A DNA stretch of 64,000 bases from JAWXCE01 sp034440495 (GTDB taxonomy: Bacteria > Pseudomonadota > Alphaproteobacteria > Rhizobiales > Rhodomicrobiaceae): the NCBI GenBank assembly GCA_034440495.1, contig JAWXCE010000039.1:1-64000 (forward strand), written 5' to 3'. The translations under genes were made by a program, and so were the position numbers. How positions within the stretch are numbered: position 1 is the stretch's first letter; every line of letters begins with the position of its first letter. Positions 9,875 to 18,855 of the stretch are shown here, piece after piece. Below the pieces are notes generated by a model. It saw only the letters and a program-made list of their open reading frames with translations, was not told the origin of the DNA and ran no database searches.

Positions 9875-10900
9875 CTAACCGCCCGTGACGCTCATATGCC
9901 GCCCTACGGCCGGCTTTTTGCTACGCCGATCGATAATGAAATCATGTCCCTTCGGCTTACGCAAAATCGCCTCGTCGATGGCGGCGCTGAGCAATGCGTC
10001 GTCTGCGCTGGCCCGCAGTGGCGCGCGCAAATCCGCTGCGTCGTCCTGGCCAAGGCACATATACAGCGTCCCCGTGCAGGTGACGCGCACTCGGTTGCAG
10101 CTTTCGCAGAAATTGTGCGTCAGCGGCGTGATAAAGCCGATGCGGCCGCCGGTCTCCGTCACCTCCACATAGCGGGCGGGGCCGCCGGTGCGGTAGGGGA
10201 TGTCGGCGAGCGTCCACTTGTCCATCATCCGCGCACGAACGATAGAGAGCGGCAAGTATTGATCGGTTCGGTCGCCGTCGATGTCGCCCATCGGCATGGT
10301 CTCGATGATGGTCAAATCCATGCCGCGCCCGTGCGCCCAAGCGATCATGTCGTCAAATTCGAACTCGTTAAAGTCTTTAAGCGCGACCGCGTTAAGCTTG
10401 ATTTTCAGGCCCGCCGCCTGCGCCGCGTCGATACCCTCCATGACTTGCGCGAAATCGCCCCAGCGCGTGATCGCCTTGAACTTGTCCGGGTTGAGCGTAT
10501 CCAGCGAAACATTGATGCGCCGTACGCCTGCATCCACTAGCTCGCCCGCGAAGCGCTTGAGCTGACTGCCATTCGTGGTCAGCGTGATTTCCTCAAGCGG
10601 GCCACCTAGATGCCGCGAAAGCGACCGCACCAGCCACATGATATTCTTGCGCACCAGCGGCTCGCCGCCCGTCAGCCGCAGCTTGCGCACGCCCTTTGCG
10701 ACGAAAGCCGAGCACAGCCGGTCAAGCTCCTCCAGCGTGAGCAGATCAGCCTTGGGCAAAAACGTCATATTTTCGGCCATGCAGTAAACGCAGCGAAAAT
10801 CGCAGCGATCCGTCACCGAGACCCGCAAATAGCTCACATGGCGCCCGAACGGGTCGATCATCGGCGCTTGCGTAAGGGCTTCTGTCTGGGTGAACTGCAT
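9875..10900 (-). CDS. moaA: GTP 3',8-cyclase, molybdenum cofactor biosynthesis
   Basis: 341 aa radical-SAM enzyme of the first step of molybdopterin synthesis, converting GTP to 3',8-cyclo-GTP. The N-terminal cluster motif CDFRCVYC (Cys 33, 37, 40) binds the catalytic 4Fe-4S. RLTGGEPLVR is the SAM-binding GGE segment. The second cluster motif CESCNRVRVTC near the C-terminus is complete. The protein ends in the diagnostic Gly-Gly (SVTGG). The start could be either the annotated ATG or the internal MIDPFGRHVSY at about residue 14; the latter fits family length better. No other moa gene is adjacent. Confidence 0.95.
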   Translation of the reverse strand: MQFTQTEALTQAPMIDPFGRHVSYLRVSVTDRCDFRCVYCMAENMTFLPKADLLTLEELDRLCSAFVAKGVRKLRLTGGEPLVRKNIMWLVRSLSRHLGGPLEEITLTTNGSQLKRFAGELVDAGVRRINVSLDTLNPDKFKAITRWGDFAQVMEGIDAAQAAGLKIKLNAVALKDFNEFEFDDMIAWAHGRGMDLTIIETMPMGDIDGDRTDQYLPLSIVRARMMDKWTLADIPYRTGGPARYVEVTETGGRIGFITPLTHNFCESCNRVRVTCTGTLYMCLGQDDAADLRAPLRASADDALLSAAIDEAILRKPKGHDFIIDRRSKKPAVGRHMSVTGG

Positions 10901-11034
10901 CAGTTTCTTTCCATACTTGGTACCAATATTATATAGCCTCTCGGAGGTGGCCCGCGTAGCACCTTACTCTCAAATTGTAGCATATCCAGTCAAGACAAGT
11001 GACAGCGCGAACCAACGACTATGGAGCAGGCGAC

Positions 11035-11352
11035 GTGGGATGGATTTATCTACTGGCGGCCGGCCTTTTCGAGATCGGCTTCACCACGGCGTTTCGATAC
11101 ACGGACGGCTTCTCGCGACTTGTGCCGGTCGCAATATTCGTTGCGTGCATTATCGCCAGTTTCATCCTGTTCGATCGTGCGGTGCAGACCATCCCTGTCA
11201 GCACGGCTTACGCGGTGTGGGCCAGCATCGGCGCGGTCGGCACCGTGATTTTGGGCATCGTCGTGTTCGGCGAGCCAGCGACTTTCTGGCGCGTGTTTTT
11301 TATCGGCATGCTCATCGGATCAATCGTCGGTTTAAAGTTGGTGTCGAGTTAA
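11035..11352 (+). CDS. Small multidrug resistance (SMR) family transporter, SugE/Gdx-like
   Basis: 105 aa with four membrane helices. The essential membrane-embedded glutamate is present in GLFEIG at residue 13. The sequence near the N-terminus (WIYLLAAGLFEIG) and the TDGFSRLVP segment resemble the SugE/Gdx guanidinium-exporter branch more than EmrE. I chose the GTG at 11035 because a GGAG lies 9 bases upstream and the resulting length matches the family. A longer GTG-started form from 10999 would add a non-conserved 12-residue tail. SMR proteins work as antiparallel dimers in the inner membrane. No guanidine riboswitch was recognised upstream. Confidence 0.85.
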   Translation: MGWIYLLAAGLFEIGFTTAFRYTDGFSRLVPVAIFVACIIASFILFDRAVQTIPVSTAYAVWASIGAVGTVILGIVVFGEPATFWRVFFIGMLIGSIVGLKLVSS

Positions 11353-11450
11353 CCAGCCGTATCTCAAATCCGAGATGAACAAAGGCCGGCGCACTCTCAT
11401 ACGGTTGCGCAATGATGTTTCGGCGCGGCGTCGCATCCAAGCCACCCGCC

Positions 11451-11500
11451 TAGAGCCGTTCCTGAAAAGTGTTAGCGGTTTTCGGACGAGAACGGCTCTA
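11451..11500. repeat. REP-like palindrome
   Basis: Perfect 10-base inverted repeat, TAGAGCCGTT at 11451-11460 and AACGGCTCTA at 11491-11500, with an inner GAAAA/TTTTC pair. It sits in a 300-base gene-free gap. The form matches the imperfect extragenic palindromes (arms reading roughly AGAGC...GCTCT) common between genes in Rhizobiales. The rest of the gap, 11353-11653, shows nothing else I recognise. Confidence 0.6.
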
Positions 11501-11653
11501 ATTATAAGTCTAGAGCTGATTCACCCAGTTAACTGACTCAATCAAATCGGGATCAGGTCTAAGTCTTTCGCGTGTGGAACCGGCGCGAATGGAGTGCGTT
11601 ATGGGCGATGCGCGAGCAAACCACTGTCTCCTTTAATCTTTGGAATTCCGGAC

Positions 11654-12604
11654 ATGCTACACCCTGACTTACAAAGCGTCTCGCTTGCCCCGAACACCGT
11701 ACTTGGCCGCACGCATGTCATTATCAATGCGAGAGCGGGCGCGGCGCTCGATGAAGACGCCGGAAGCATGCAATCATATATCGAGGAACAGTTAGGCGGC
11801 GCTGCGTCCTCGCTGAAAGTCGAAACTGTTGAGCCTGACGACATTGTGGCGCGCCTGAAGGCTGCGGTGGCGGACGGTTGCGAAACGCTCATCATTGCAG
11901 GCGGCGACGGCAGCATTTGCGCGGCCGCCAATGCCGTCATCGGAACGGAGGTCCAGCTTGGCGTCATTCCGTTGGGCACGGCAAATCTGATGGCTCGCGA
12001 CCTTGGCATACCCGTTACATACCGGGAGGCGGTCGATGCGTTGCTGGACGCTTCCCCGACGCCTGTAGATGTTGCCAAGGTGAATGGCCGCGTCTTTCTT
12101 TGCAGCTCGCTGCTTGGACTTCCCTCCGCTCTGCCCAGGCAGCGCCAGGAAATACGGGGCGGCAACATCTTTCAGCGCCTTAGCGGCTATCTGGCTATGG
12201 CTGGCACGATATGGCGTCACACCCGCAGTTTCCGCGTTCGGCTCGACGATGGCAGCGGTGTCCGCCCGGTGAAGATGCAAATGGCCATTATTTCAAACAA
12301 CCCCTACGACGACACCAAGCTGCTCAATCTGACCCGCCCATCCATAGCGACGGGACAACTTGGCCTGTATGTCATGAAACATCAGAGCACGGCGGCGGCG
12401 TTCTGGTCGCTGGTGAGGGCGTTAGCTGGTTCGAAGCCACACGACCCAGATTTTGAGCGCAGCACACCTACACGGGTTGTCATCGAGGCGGTGACAAGAT
12501 CGCATTTTGAGCTGTCGAATGATGGGGAAATCGAGAAATTCGACTCTCCGCTGACCTTTGAAATTGTTCCAGCCGCACTTAAAATGCTAGCGCCACTCCG
12601 CTAG
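11654..12604 (+). CDS. Diacylglycerol/lipid kinase family protein (DagK/YegS fold)
   Basis: 316 aa from the ATG at 11654, reading MLHPDLQSV; the longer frame from 11594 adds a non-conserved stretch. The catalytic-domain motifs are present: the nucleotide-binding GGDGS at about residue 86, GTANLMARDLGIP near residue 110, and a C-terminal SNDGEIEKFDSP segment matching the beta-sandwich domain of this fold. Such enzymes phosphorylate diacylglycerol, sphingoid bases or related lipids at the membrane. The substrate cannot be read from sequence. The stop overlaps the stop of the convergent anti-sigma gene within a shared CTAG. Confidence 0.85.
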   Translation: MLHPDLQSVSLAPNTVLGRTHVIINARAGAALDEDAGSMQSYIEEQLGGAASSLKVETVEPDDIVARLKAAVADGCETLIIAGGDGSICAAANAVIGTEVQLGVIPLGTANLMARDLGIPVTYREAVDALLDASPTPVDVAKVNGRVFLCSSLLGLPSALPRQRQEIRGGNIFQRLSGYLAMAGTIWRHTRSFRVRLDDGSGVRPVKMQMAIISNNPYDDTKLLNLTRPSIATGQLGLYVMKHQSTAAAFWSLVRALAGSKPHDPDFERSTPTRVVIEAVTRSHFELSNDGEIEKFDSPLTFEIVPAALKMLAPLR

Positions 12605-13320
12605 AGCGTGTCAGCCGTTAAACCCTTCATTAAGATAGGTCCGGTAGGGCGCCCGGTGGGCGATCCAGTTTCAGGCTCAAGCGTAATCTCGAAAAGCTGG
12701 CCAGAACCGGGCGTCGGTAGTTGACCCAGATCAAGCCTGAGCGTGCGCGCCTGATCCAGCAAACCGACGGAAATTGGACCTTCGACGTCGTTGCGTTTCG
12801 TCCAGACCTGAAGCGCTCTGCCGCGCGGCACGTTGATCTGCTGCAATGGGATTAACCGCACGCTACCATCCGCCAGCGCCTCAACAATGGCCCCGGGCTT
12901 GCCATCGTCCTGCTGCAGCACGGCGACCATGATAGCGGGCGATGGCGTCTGCAAAATCTGCGCAGTAAGGCCGAAGACGAGGAGCAGGGACGCAGCTCCC
13001 GCCGCCAAAGCCGTCCACCGCCAGAGAGGCAAATTCTGCCACAACGAGTTCGTGTTGCTTGTGCGGTGACGTATAGGCGCTGCCTCCGGACGAAACTGCA
13101 TCACGCTTTCCTCAACCCGCCGCCAGAGTCCGGCGGACGGCGAGAATGGTAGGACGGTCATGTCAAGTTCAGTGAAATGCTGACGCCAATGACGCACGCA
13201 GGAGAACAGGACAGGATCGTCCTCCATCATCTCTTCGATGCGCGCGCTATGCGCTTCCAGCAGCCCCACCGCGTATTCCATGGCGAGCGCGTCTCTGTCT
13301 TCAGGAGCAGGGGACATCAT
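12601..13320 (-). CDS. Anti-sigma-K factor, RskA family
   Basis: About 239 aa from the ATG that overlaps the sigma-gene stop (ATGA at 13317-13320). The cytoplasmic N-terminal part carries a helical anti-sigma region with ALAMEYAVGLLEAHSAR, followed by a WRRVEESV segment. One membrane helix follows near residues 103-122 (WTALAAGAASLLLVFGL). The periplasmic C-terminal RskA domain has GRALQVWTKRND and a GPTGPILMKG-like end. Family members hold an ECF sigma factor at the membrane until released by regulated proteolysis. Overlap with the sigma gene indicates translational coupling, giving matched amounts of both proteins. Confidence 0.88.
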   Translation of the reverse strand: MMSPAPEDRDALAMEYAVGLLEAHSARIEEMMEDDPVLFSCVRHWRQHFTELDMTVLPFSPSAGLWRRVEESVMQFRPEAAPIRHRTSNTNSLWQNLPLWRWTALAAGAASLLLVFGLTAQILQTPSPAIMVAVLQQDDGKPGAIVEALADGSVRLIPLQQINVPRGRALQVWTKRNDVEGPISVGLLDQARTLRLDLGQLPTPGSGQLFEITLEPETGSPTGRPTGPILMKGLTADTL

Positions 13321-14009
13321 CCCAGACACTCCTTCAGGGCTAGAAGTCCGCGGCGTATCCACGATTTCATGGTGCCAAGCGGCACGCCGAGCTTGCCTGC
13401 GAGTTCGCCGTGGCTGAGGCCGTGCATGTAGGCAAGCACGATAGCGTTGCGTTTCGGCTCGTCTAGAGTTTGCAAACAGCGGCGCAAGGCGCTTGCGTCC
13501 GACATCCGGCTCATGGCGTCTTCGGGATTCTCATCTTCGGAGGTAAGACCGAATGATTCGAGATCGTCCGTAAAATCGATGCGATCCTCGCCGCGCAGCA
13601 TGTTGAGCGCGCGGTTGCGCAGGATTGCATACATCCAGCCGCGTCCGCCGCCCAAATCGGTATTAAAGCTTGCCGCTTTACTCCAGATGTTAACGAAGGC
13701 GTCGTGCACAGCGTCTTCCGCCAGAGACTGGCGTTTAAGAAGCCGCATCGCCACGCCGAGCATTCTGGGCGCCTCGACATCGTAAAGCGCTTTTAAAGCG
13801 CGGCTGTCACCGGAGGCGCAAGCGGTTAGCGCCGCATCGTAATCGAACGCAGCAGAGTAGGCGGGCTTTGAGAAAGATAACGACGGCTTCATCAGCGCCG
13901 CACTCTCGTTGGCGAGTTCACGCGATATGAGGCGCGACGAATACACTGCCAGTGACGGCGTGTAAAGCGGTAGGCGCTTGTATCCCGAAATGGCCAGCGC
14001 AGTTTGCAT
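13317..14009 (-). CDS. ECF (group 4) sigma factor, SigK-like
   Basis: Region 2 contains ALYDVEAPRMLGVAMRLL and AEDAVHDAFVNIWSKA; region 4 contains NAIVLAYMHGLSHGELA followed by the helix-turn-helix LGVPLGTMKSWIRRGL. There is no region 3, as expected for extracytoplasmic-function sigma factors. The N-terminus is about 50 residues longer than usual, so translation may really begin at the internal Met near residue 40 (13892). It is coupled to the RskA-type anti-sigma gene and divergent from the DUF4394 protein gene, which is the likely target; that pairing is inferred from position and known association. Confidence 0.9.
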   Translation of the reverse strand: MQTALAISGYKRLPLYTPSLAVYSSRLISRELANESAALMKPSLSFSKPAYSAAFDYDAALTACASGDSRALKALYDVEAPRMLGVAMRLLKRQSLAEDAVHDAFVNIWSKAASFNTDLGGGRGWMYAILRNRALNMLRGEDRIDFTDDLESFGLTSEDENPEDAMSRMSDASALRRCLQTLDEPKRNAIVLAYMHGLSHGELAGKLGVPLGTMKSWIRRGLLALKECLG

Positions 14010-14183
14010 GAAAAGGTGTCCAGTCGAGGGTCATTTACTTTGTATTGAATTGCTTACACGGCGGATATGCTGGCGGATGCATTCAAAAAAACTGCCGTCA
14101 ACTGCATCCGGCCTTTTTGCAAATGGGTAACACTCAGGTCAGACGCACACTTAGCTGGCGTCATGCACCAAGGAGATATCATC

Positions 14184-14966
14184 ATGAACATGCGTATTGT
14201 TTTGGCTGCAGTTGCGGCCTCGTTTACATTTGCTCAAGCCGCTCAGGCTGCAAGCGTCGCCGCACTTGTTGGCGACAACATGCTCTCTATCGTTGACTCA
14301 AGCACCGGCAAAGCTGGCGCTGCAATGAAAATCGACGGCGTTTCCGGCAAAGTGCTCGGCATCGACGTTCGCCCCAAAGACGGCATGCTTTACGCTCTTG
14401 CCGCTGACGGCACGATTTACACCGTTGACGTAAAAACCGGCAAAGCGACGATGAAAGTGAAGCTTGAATCAACGCTTGCCGACGGCGTCACCGCCACTGT
14501 CGATTTTAACCCGGTCGCTGACAAACTGCGCGTTATGGGTTCGGATGGCGCAAGCCTACGTTGCGACGTTGACGCTGGCAAAGTCACCAAAGACGGCAAC
14601 CACAAATATGCCGACGCCGACTCGATGAAAGCATCGACCCCAATGGTCGTTGCTGGCGCTTACACAAACTCGATGGCCGACGCAAAAGAAACCGCGCTCT
14701 ACAACATCGACGGCACCGCCGCGACGCTGGTTAAACAGGCGCCTCCGAATGACGGCATCCTGAACACCATCGGCAAACTCGGAATTTCGGTCAAAACTCC
14801 CGCCATGGACATCGCAACCGACGCCGCTGGCGCCAACACTGCGTATCTGATGGCTGGCAAAACGCTATACACAGTCGATGTTGCAAGCGGCAAAGCGACG
14901 GAAGTGAAAGAAATCGACGGGATCAAGGGCGCGGTTCGCGACATCGCGATCCTTCCAGCATCGTAA
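14184..14966 (+). CDS. DUF4394 exported protein, putative target of the adjacent ECF sigma
   Basis: 260 aa from the ATG at 14184, preceded by an AGGAG Shine-Dalgarno site. A clear signal peptide runs through residues 1-24 (AAVAASFTFAQAAQA). The mature part consists of short beta-propeller-like repeats: GKVLGIDVRPKDGMLYALA, TATVDFNPVADKLRVMG and TAYLMAGKTLYTVDV match the DUF4394 pattern. The third base of codons is often C or A and the protein is Lys/Asp/Ala-rich, consistent with high expression. Proteins of this family are periplasmic or secreted and of unknown function, often encoded next to ECF sigma/anti-sigma pairs. Confidence 0.82.
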   Translation: MNMRIVLAAVAASFTFAQAAQAASVAALVGDNMLSIVDSSTGKAGAAMKIDGVSGKVLGIDVRPKDGMLYALAADGTIYTVDVKTGKATMKVKLESTLADGVTATVDFNPVADKLRVMGSDGASLRCDVDAGKVTKDGNHKYADADSMKASTPMVVAGAYTNSMADAKETALYNIDGTAATLVKQAPPNDGILNTIGKLGISVKTPAMDIATDAAGANTAYLMAGKTLYTVDVASGKATEVKEIDGIKGAVRDIAILPAS

Positions 14967-14995
14967 TGAAGCGACAAAAGCGCTAAGCTCTTGGG

Positions 14996-15033
14996 CCGTC
15001 GGCCGGGCGGGGTGTTCCGGCCGACGGTTTATT
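14996..15033 (+). terminator. Intrinsic terminator after the DUF4394 gene
   Basis: Perfect 11-base stem, CCGTCGGCCGG at 14996-15006 with CCGGCCGACGG at 15017-15027, followed by TTTATTT. It lies 30 bases past the stop codon. Confidence 0.8.
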
Positions 15034-15046
15034 TCTATGTTAGTAC

Positions 15047-16056
15047 CTACTCCGTTCGCAGTCCCGGCGCGCGGGGGTTGACGCCGCCCAAATGCAGGGC
15101 GATGAGATCGACGTTGCCACCGCGACGGGCGAACACCCCGCGCCAGCCGCCAATATCCTGGCTGCTCAGATTTTCGCGCAACAAATGCGCTTTCATGAAC
15201 GGGAAGTCCGCCTCGATTAGTTCGCGCCACCGGAAAAGCGTTGGATTAATCAGCACGGCGCCGTTAGTCCGCAACGGAAACAGCGCTTCAGCGCGCAGGC
15301 CCGCATTCGCGGCGAGGCGGGCGAGCGGCAACTCGTATTCCTTCACCACGCGGTGCTTCGATTCAATGTTGCGCACGCCTTCCCAGAACTCACGGATCGC
15401 ACGGTTGGCGAGCGCGCGCGGCTTCATCATCAGAAAATAGCTTTGCAGATGACAGGCGATGTCGTCGCTTTCGGTAAGGCCAATCAGGTCTGCGTCTGAC
15501 CGCTCGACGCGCTTCATCATCGGCTCGAAACCGTCGAGCGGACCGTAAACGCTGTCATTGGCAAGATAGATCGCTCTGACGTCCCAAAGCTCGGGAAACA
15601 GTTTCAGCGCCAGCGCCCAGCAGGCGAAATCGTAGCCTCCATTTCGCTTCACCATAACCGCATCGGCAACGTCTGGGCCGGGGTCATGGACAAGCATATC
15701 GGAGCGGTCGCTGGCCGCAATAAGCATCGTGTACACCCCGGCGTCGCGAAAACGCTTCAATAGGCTTGCACGTGCGGCCAAACCCGGCCGTCGCCGCTAT
15801 GTGTGACAAACAGGCAAACCGGCCTGCCACGGACAATTGGCGCCATGCGCACCATGCGATGCGGAAGTGACTCAACAGCAGGGAACGCAAGTTGGTTTGC
15901 GGCGGAGTTAACGGCCGCGCTCCGCTCCGGCGATGCGAGGGGCGCCACGACCTGATTGCCACGAATGAATTTGCGCATCTTGCGTCCGCGCGCCAGATAA
16001 AATGCGGCGCTAACCAGCTTGAATGCAATCCGGAGTCTGTTGCCTGCGCTCCTCAT
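15047..16056 (-). pseudogene. Rhamnan-synthesis RgpF-like glycan protein, single frameshift
   Basis: Two frames join into one protein of about 335 aa. The upstream frame ends VCLFVTHSGDGRVWPHVQAY at 15757. The downstream frame resumes with LKRFRDAGVYTML, and adding one T to the TT run near 15758 restores the frame exactly. The downstream part has the RgpF-family features NGGYDFACWALAL, AIYLANDSVYGPL, ESDDIACHLQSYFLM and the W-rich REFWEGV. Related proteins take part in rhamnan or lipopolysaccharide side-chain assembly. It stands alone with no other glycan genes beside it. Either a genuine pseudogene or an assembly indel; the body is otherwise well preserved, which favours recent loss or error. 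Confidence 0.75.
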
Positions 16057-16192
16057 AATACCTTTTAAACAACGGCTCGGTAAAGCGCATGCGTCGATGC
16101 GACCGTCAAAACTGTTCGCCTGTTTTACGATTAACGCGCTATTAACGCGGCTAACGGTAACGAATATCCAATCATCGGAAAAGTCCTAGCCC

Positions 16193-16948
16193 ATGTCGCG
16201 CAATATCTGGCAGAAAATATCATCGGAACGCAACCTGCTGGACTTTTTCTTCAGGCTGCGCGGGCTTATGCTCATTGCCTCCGCGGGCGCCATTCTCGGC
16301 GCGCTGCTGATGTTCTGGACAGGGTTCAAGCATCTTTTGCACGCATACGAAACGCTCATCGGTCTGGAGGCTGTCGCTTATACCGCGAAGGCCGCCGAGG
16401 GCGAGTCGCGCGTCATCGTCTACATTCTCGAAGCTGTAGACGCTTTCCTGTTCGCGCTCGTGTTGATGATCTTCGCTTACGGCATCGCGCTGGGCTTCGT
16501 TTTTCACCATGTCGCCGAACGCTACCGTGATTATCTCCCGGACTGGATGCTGGTCGAGGGCGTCGGGCAGCTCAAGCGCACTCTGGCGGAAGTCGTCATC
16601 GTGGTGCTCATCGTCATTTTCGCACGTATTATCATCGAGAGCTCGGGCAACCTGAAATGGGAGATGCTGGTGTTACCGATTTCCATCTGCCTGCTCTCCT
16701 ACGCGCTTAAACTCCTCCATCATGACGAGGGCGGCCCTCATGATTCCCCGTCGCAATCGCGTGGCCTGGTGAAGCGTTTTGGCGAGGACAGCAAAGAGGA
16801 AATCGCTGCCATGGCATCCGACATGCGCGGCGCGTCCATTGTCGGCGAGACACGGGCGGCGGCTCCGTCTTCAGTCCCAAAACCGCCCGTAACGGCCAGC
16901 GCTGCGCAAAACACCAAACCCAAAGGCAAGCCGCCTCGCAGCGCTTAG
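16193..16948 (+). CDS. UPF0114 (YqhA) family inner-membrane protein
   Basis: 251 aa. Four hydrophobic segments lie near residues 24-44 (LMLIASAGAILGALLMFW), 75-105, 125-150 and 160-178. The family signature FRLRGLMLIASAGAILGAL near the N-terminus and the LKRTLAEVVIVVLIVIFA segment match YqhA. The last 60 residues are polar, with Pro/Lys-rich sequence not typical of the short enterobacterial members. Function is unknown. The gene appears monocistronic. Confidence 0.8.
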   Translation: MSRNIWQKISSERNLLDFFFRLRGLMLIASAGAILGALLMFWTGFKHLLHAYETLIGLEAVAYTAKAAEGESRVIVYILEAVDAFLFALVLMIFAYGIALGFVFHHVAERYRDYLPDWMLVEGVGQLKRTLAEVVIVVLIVIFARIIIESSGNLKWEMLVLPISICLLSYALKLLHHDEGGPHDSPSQSRGLVKRFGEDSKEEIAAMASDMRGASIVGETRAAAPSSVPKPPVTASAAQNTKPKGKPPRSA

Positions 16949-17046
16949 GAAGTATTTAGCTTAGGCGCCGTTAGGCTTGATCTCGCAGGGAACGATTCAA
17001 ACCTGCCAGCGTCATTGCATCTGTGCGATTTAGCAGTGAAAGCATC

Positions 17047-17418
17047 ATGGTTACAGGAGCAGCCTCAGCTACCACGGGCACATATATCTGGCCGATCATA
17101 ATGCTCATCGGGTCGAATATCTTTATGACCTTCGCTTGGTACGGACACCTCAAATACAAAAATGCGACGTTGCTGGCAGTTGTGCTCATAAGCTGGGGCA
17201 TCGCATTTTTCGAGTACTGGTTGGCTATCCCCGCAAACCGCATCGGCTATCAGGTTTACTCCGCTGCTGAACTGAAAACGAAGCAGGAGATCATAACTCT
17301 GGCAGCGTTCGCTCTTTTCAGCGTGTTTTACCTGAATGAGGCGCTCACCTGGAGGCACCTTGCCGGGTTTGCACTGATAGCCGCAGGCGGGTTCTTGATC
17401 TTCCAAGCGAAAGCTTAG
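17047..17418 (+). CDS. DUF486 family small membrane protein
   Basis: 123 aa from the ATG at 17047. Four membrane helices are visible: IIMLIGSNIFMTFAWYG, LLAVVLISWGIAFFEYWLA, IITLAAFALFSVFYL and LAGFALIAAGGFLIF. Conserved DUF486 features are AWYGHLK, FEYWLAIPANRIGY and FYLNEALTWRH. The family is related to the drug/metabolite transporter fold; its substrate is unknown. The stop overlaps the stop of the convergent gene at 17415 by four bases. Confidence 0.8.
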   Translation: MVTGAASATTGTYIWPIIMLIGSNIFMTFAWYGHLKYKNATLLAVVLISWGIAFFEYWLAIPANRIGYQVYSAAELKTKQEIITLAAFALFSVFYLNEALTWRHLAGFALIAAGGFLIFQAKA

Positions 17419-18326
17419 CTGGCGGTGCGTTCGCGCACCAGTGTCTCCAGACGGCGGAGCGATGCGACGCTTGTTTCAAGCTCGCTCCAGTAGGGCGGCG
17501 CAAGTTCCAGATTCATAACAAGTCCCTGTGGGAAATCGAGCGAGGTCATGAGGTCGTCCCACGGTATGGCGCCCCAACCAATCGGCAGGTGCAGATCGCC
17601 AAGGCCAAACGCTACCCGCTCCGAGCGGGTGTAGATGGGAATGTTCTGCAGGCGTCCGAACGAGTCGTGGATGTGCAGGTGTTTGGCGTAGGGCGCCAGC
17701 GCCTTCGCCTCTGCAACGAAATCCGCGCCGTGCAGCGTGGAATTAATGAAACCATGTGAGAAATCCAGACAGGCGTGAATGTTGGGGTGATTGATCGCTT
17801 CGATATCGCGTGCAAGCTGCGATGGCAGCGCGGTCGTCCGGGTCTTGTCGTAAGTAAACAGGTTTTCAATGGTGATTATGATTCCTAGCGATTCCGCTAT
17901 TGGGGCAAACTCACTCAGGATATCGCGCTGTTGCGCATGGAGAGACGCGGCGTCGTTCTGCCTCGGCGCGTCTATAAATCCGCTATGCAGCACGTAATGC
18001 ACCGCGCCAAGCTCCGCCGCCGCTTCCAGCGAAACCTGCATGACGGATTTATGCAGCGGCAACCGTTCCGCGATATCCATGAGGTTGACGCCCAGCGGCC
18101 CATGCACGGTGTAGCGATATGACCGGTCTGCGGCGATGTTCTTCACCGCGCGCAGTTTCGACGCAACGATGCGACCGCCTGCAGTCACATCCAGCGCATA
18201 AAGCGGCAACTCGAGGAAATCGACGCCGAGCCGGTCCGCCTCGTGGAGGGATGACGTCAGTTTTTTAAAATCGAAATCGTCATCCGAACGAACGGTATAT
18301 CCGACGCCCAGCACGCGCTCGCTCAT
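17415..18326 (-). CDS. Sugar-phosphate isomerase/epimerase-like TIM-barrel protein
   Basis: 303 aa, of the xylose-isomerase-like AP-endonuclease-2 fold. Visible features are DFLELPLYAL near residue 38, HYVLHSGFIDAP, IIITIENLF with its metal-binding Glu, and HACLDFSHGFIN with Asp/His ligands. HLHIHDSFG and a final MNLELAPPY glutamate complete the metal site. These enzymes use divalent metal to isomerise or epimerise sugars or myo-inositol derivatives in the cytoplasm. The specific substrate cannot be told from sequence, and no sugar-catabolic genes adjoin it. Confidence 0.8.
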   Translation of the reverse strand: MSERVLGVGYTVRSDDDFDFKKLTSSLHEADRLGVDFLELPLYALDVTAGGRIVASKLRAVKNIAADRSYRYTVHGPLGVNLMDIAERLPLHKSVMQVSLEAAAELGAVHYVLHSGFIDAPRQNDAASLHAQQRDILSEFAPIAESLGIIITIENLFTYDKTRTTALPSQLARDIEAINHPNIHACLDFSHGFINSTLHGADFVAEAKALAPYAKHLHIHDSFGRLQNIPIYTRSERVAFGLGDLHLPIGWGAIPWDDLMTSLDFPQGLVMNLELAPPYWSELETSVASLRRLETLVRERTAS

Positions 18327-18502
18327 GCGGCGGTCTCCTCAAAATGAGCTACTGCTTCGCAACACTTTAACAAACGTTGGGGTCTAGAACGACGCGCCTG
18401 TCGTAGATGGTGTTAAGCAATATCTGATTTAATGGCGAGTACAAAATTGCACGCAATATAATGAACTCACATGCATGCAAACGCCTTCGCTCGTATGGAG
18501 GG

Positions 18503-18682
18503 TTAAATGCCTTTAACGAGTGTGCCCGTAAGCAAGATCGCGTAAGCAATGACAAAGACATAAAAATTCGAGAGCGGCACGGCGCCTGCGACGGCTGGCA
18601 CGAAGTTCATCACCAGACCTAAAGCGGCAAGCAGCAGCGAGATGATAAACGTAGTGCTGGTAGGAGGTGACAAGCGCATGAA
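18503..18682 (-). CDS. Small two-helix membrane protein
   Basis: 59 aa from the ATG at 18682, which has AGGAG six bases upstream. Two hydrophobic segments are evident: TFIISLLLAALGLVMNFVPAV and FYVFVIAYAILLTGTLV. The longer frame from 18730 lacks a ribosome site. No family is recognised, although short proteins with this layout are widespread in Rhizobiales. The 9-base tandem repeat at 18747-18782 lies just upstream, in the presumed promoter or leader. Confidence 0.6.
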   Translation of the reverse strand, partial: FMRLSPPTSTTFIISLLLAALGLVMNFVPAVAGAVPLSNFYVFVIAYAILLTGTLVKGI

Positions 18683-18746
18683 TAGCTCCTGAAGGTATGT
18701 TGGAAAACCGAAATTAACGTTGGAGCACAACGGCTCCGTGACATTC

Positions 18747-18782
18747 GCTTTAGATGCTTTAGATGCTTTAGATGCTTTAGAC
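18747..18782. repeat. Four tandem copies of a 9-base unit
   Basis: The unit GCTTTAGAT is repeated four times, with the last copy ending in C. It lies 65 bases upstream of the small membrane gene on the minus strand and 74 bases upstream of the SRPBCC gene on the plus strand, so it sits between two divergent starts. Confidence 0.85.
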
Positions 18783-18855
18783 AGTTTGTGTCATTAAATT
18801 CCATTGTTTAGATGTTAGCGTTTTAAAACATAATGCAAAAGAGGGAGTGAGGCGG

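Noticed and set aside
15757..16056. A separate 99-aa gene upstream of the RgpF-like gene
   Set aside because: Its last residues join exactly to the downstream frame after adding one T, so it is the front of the same gene.
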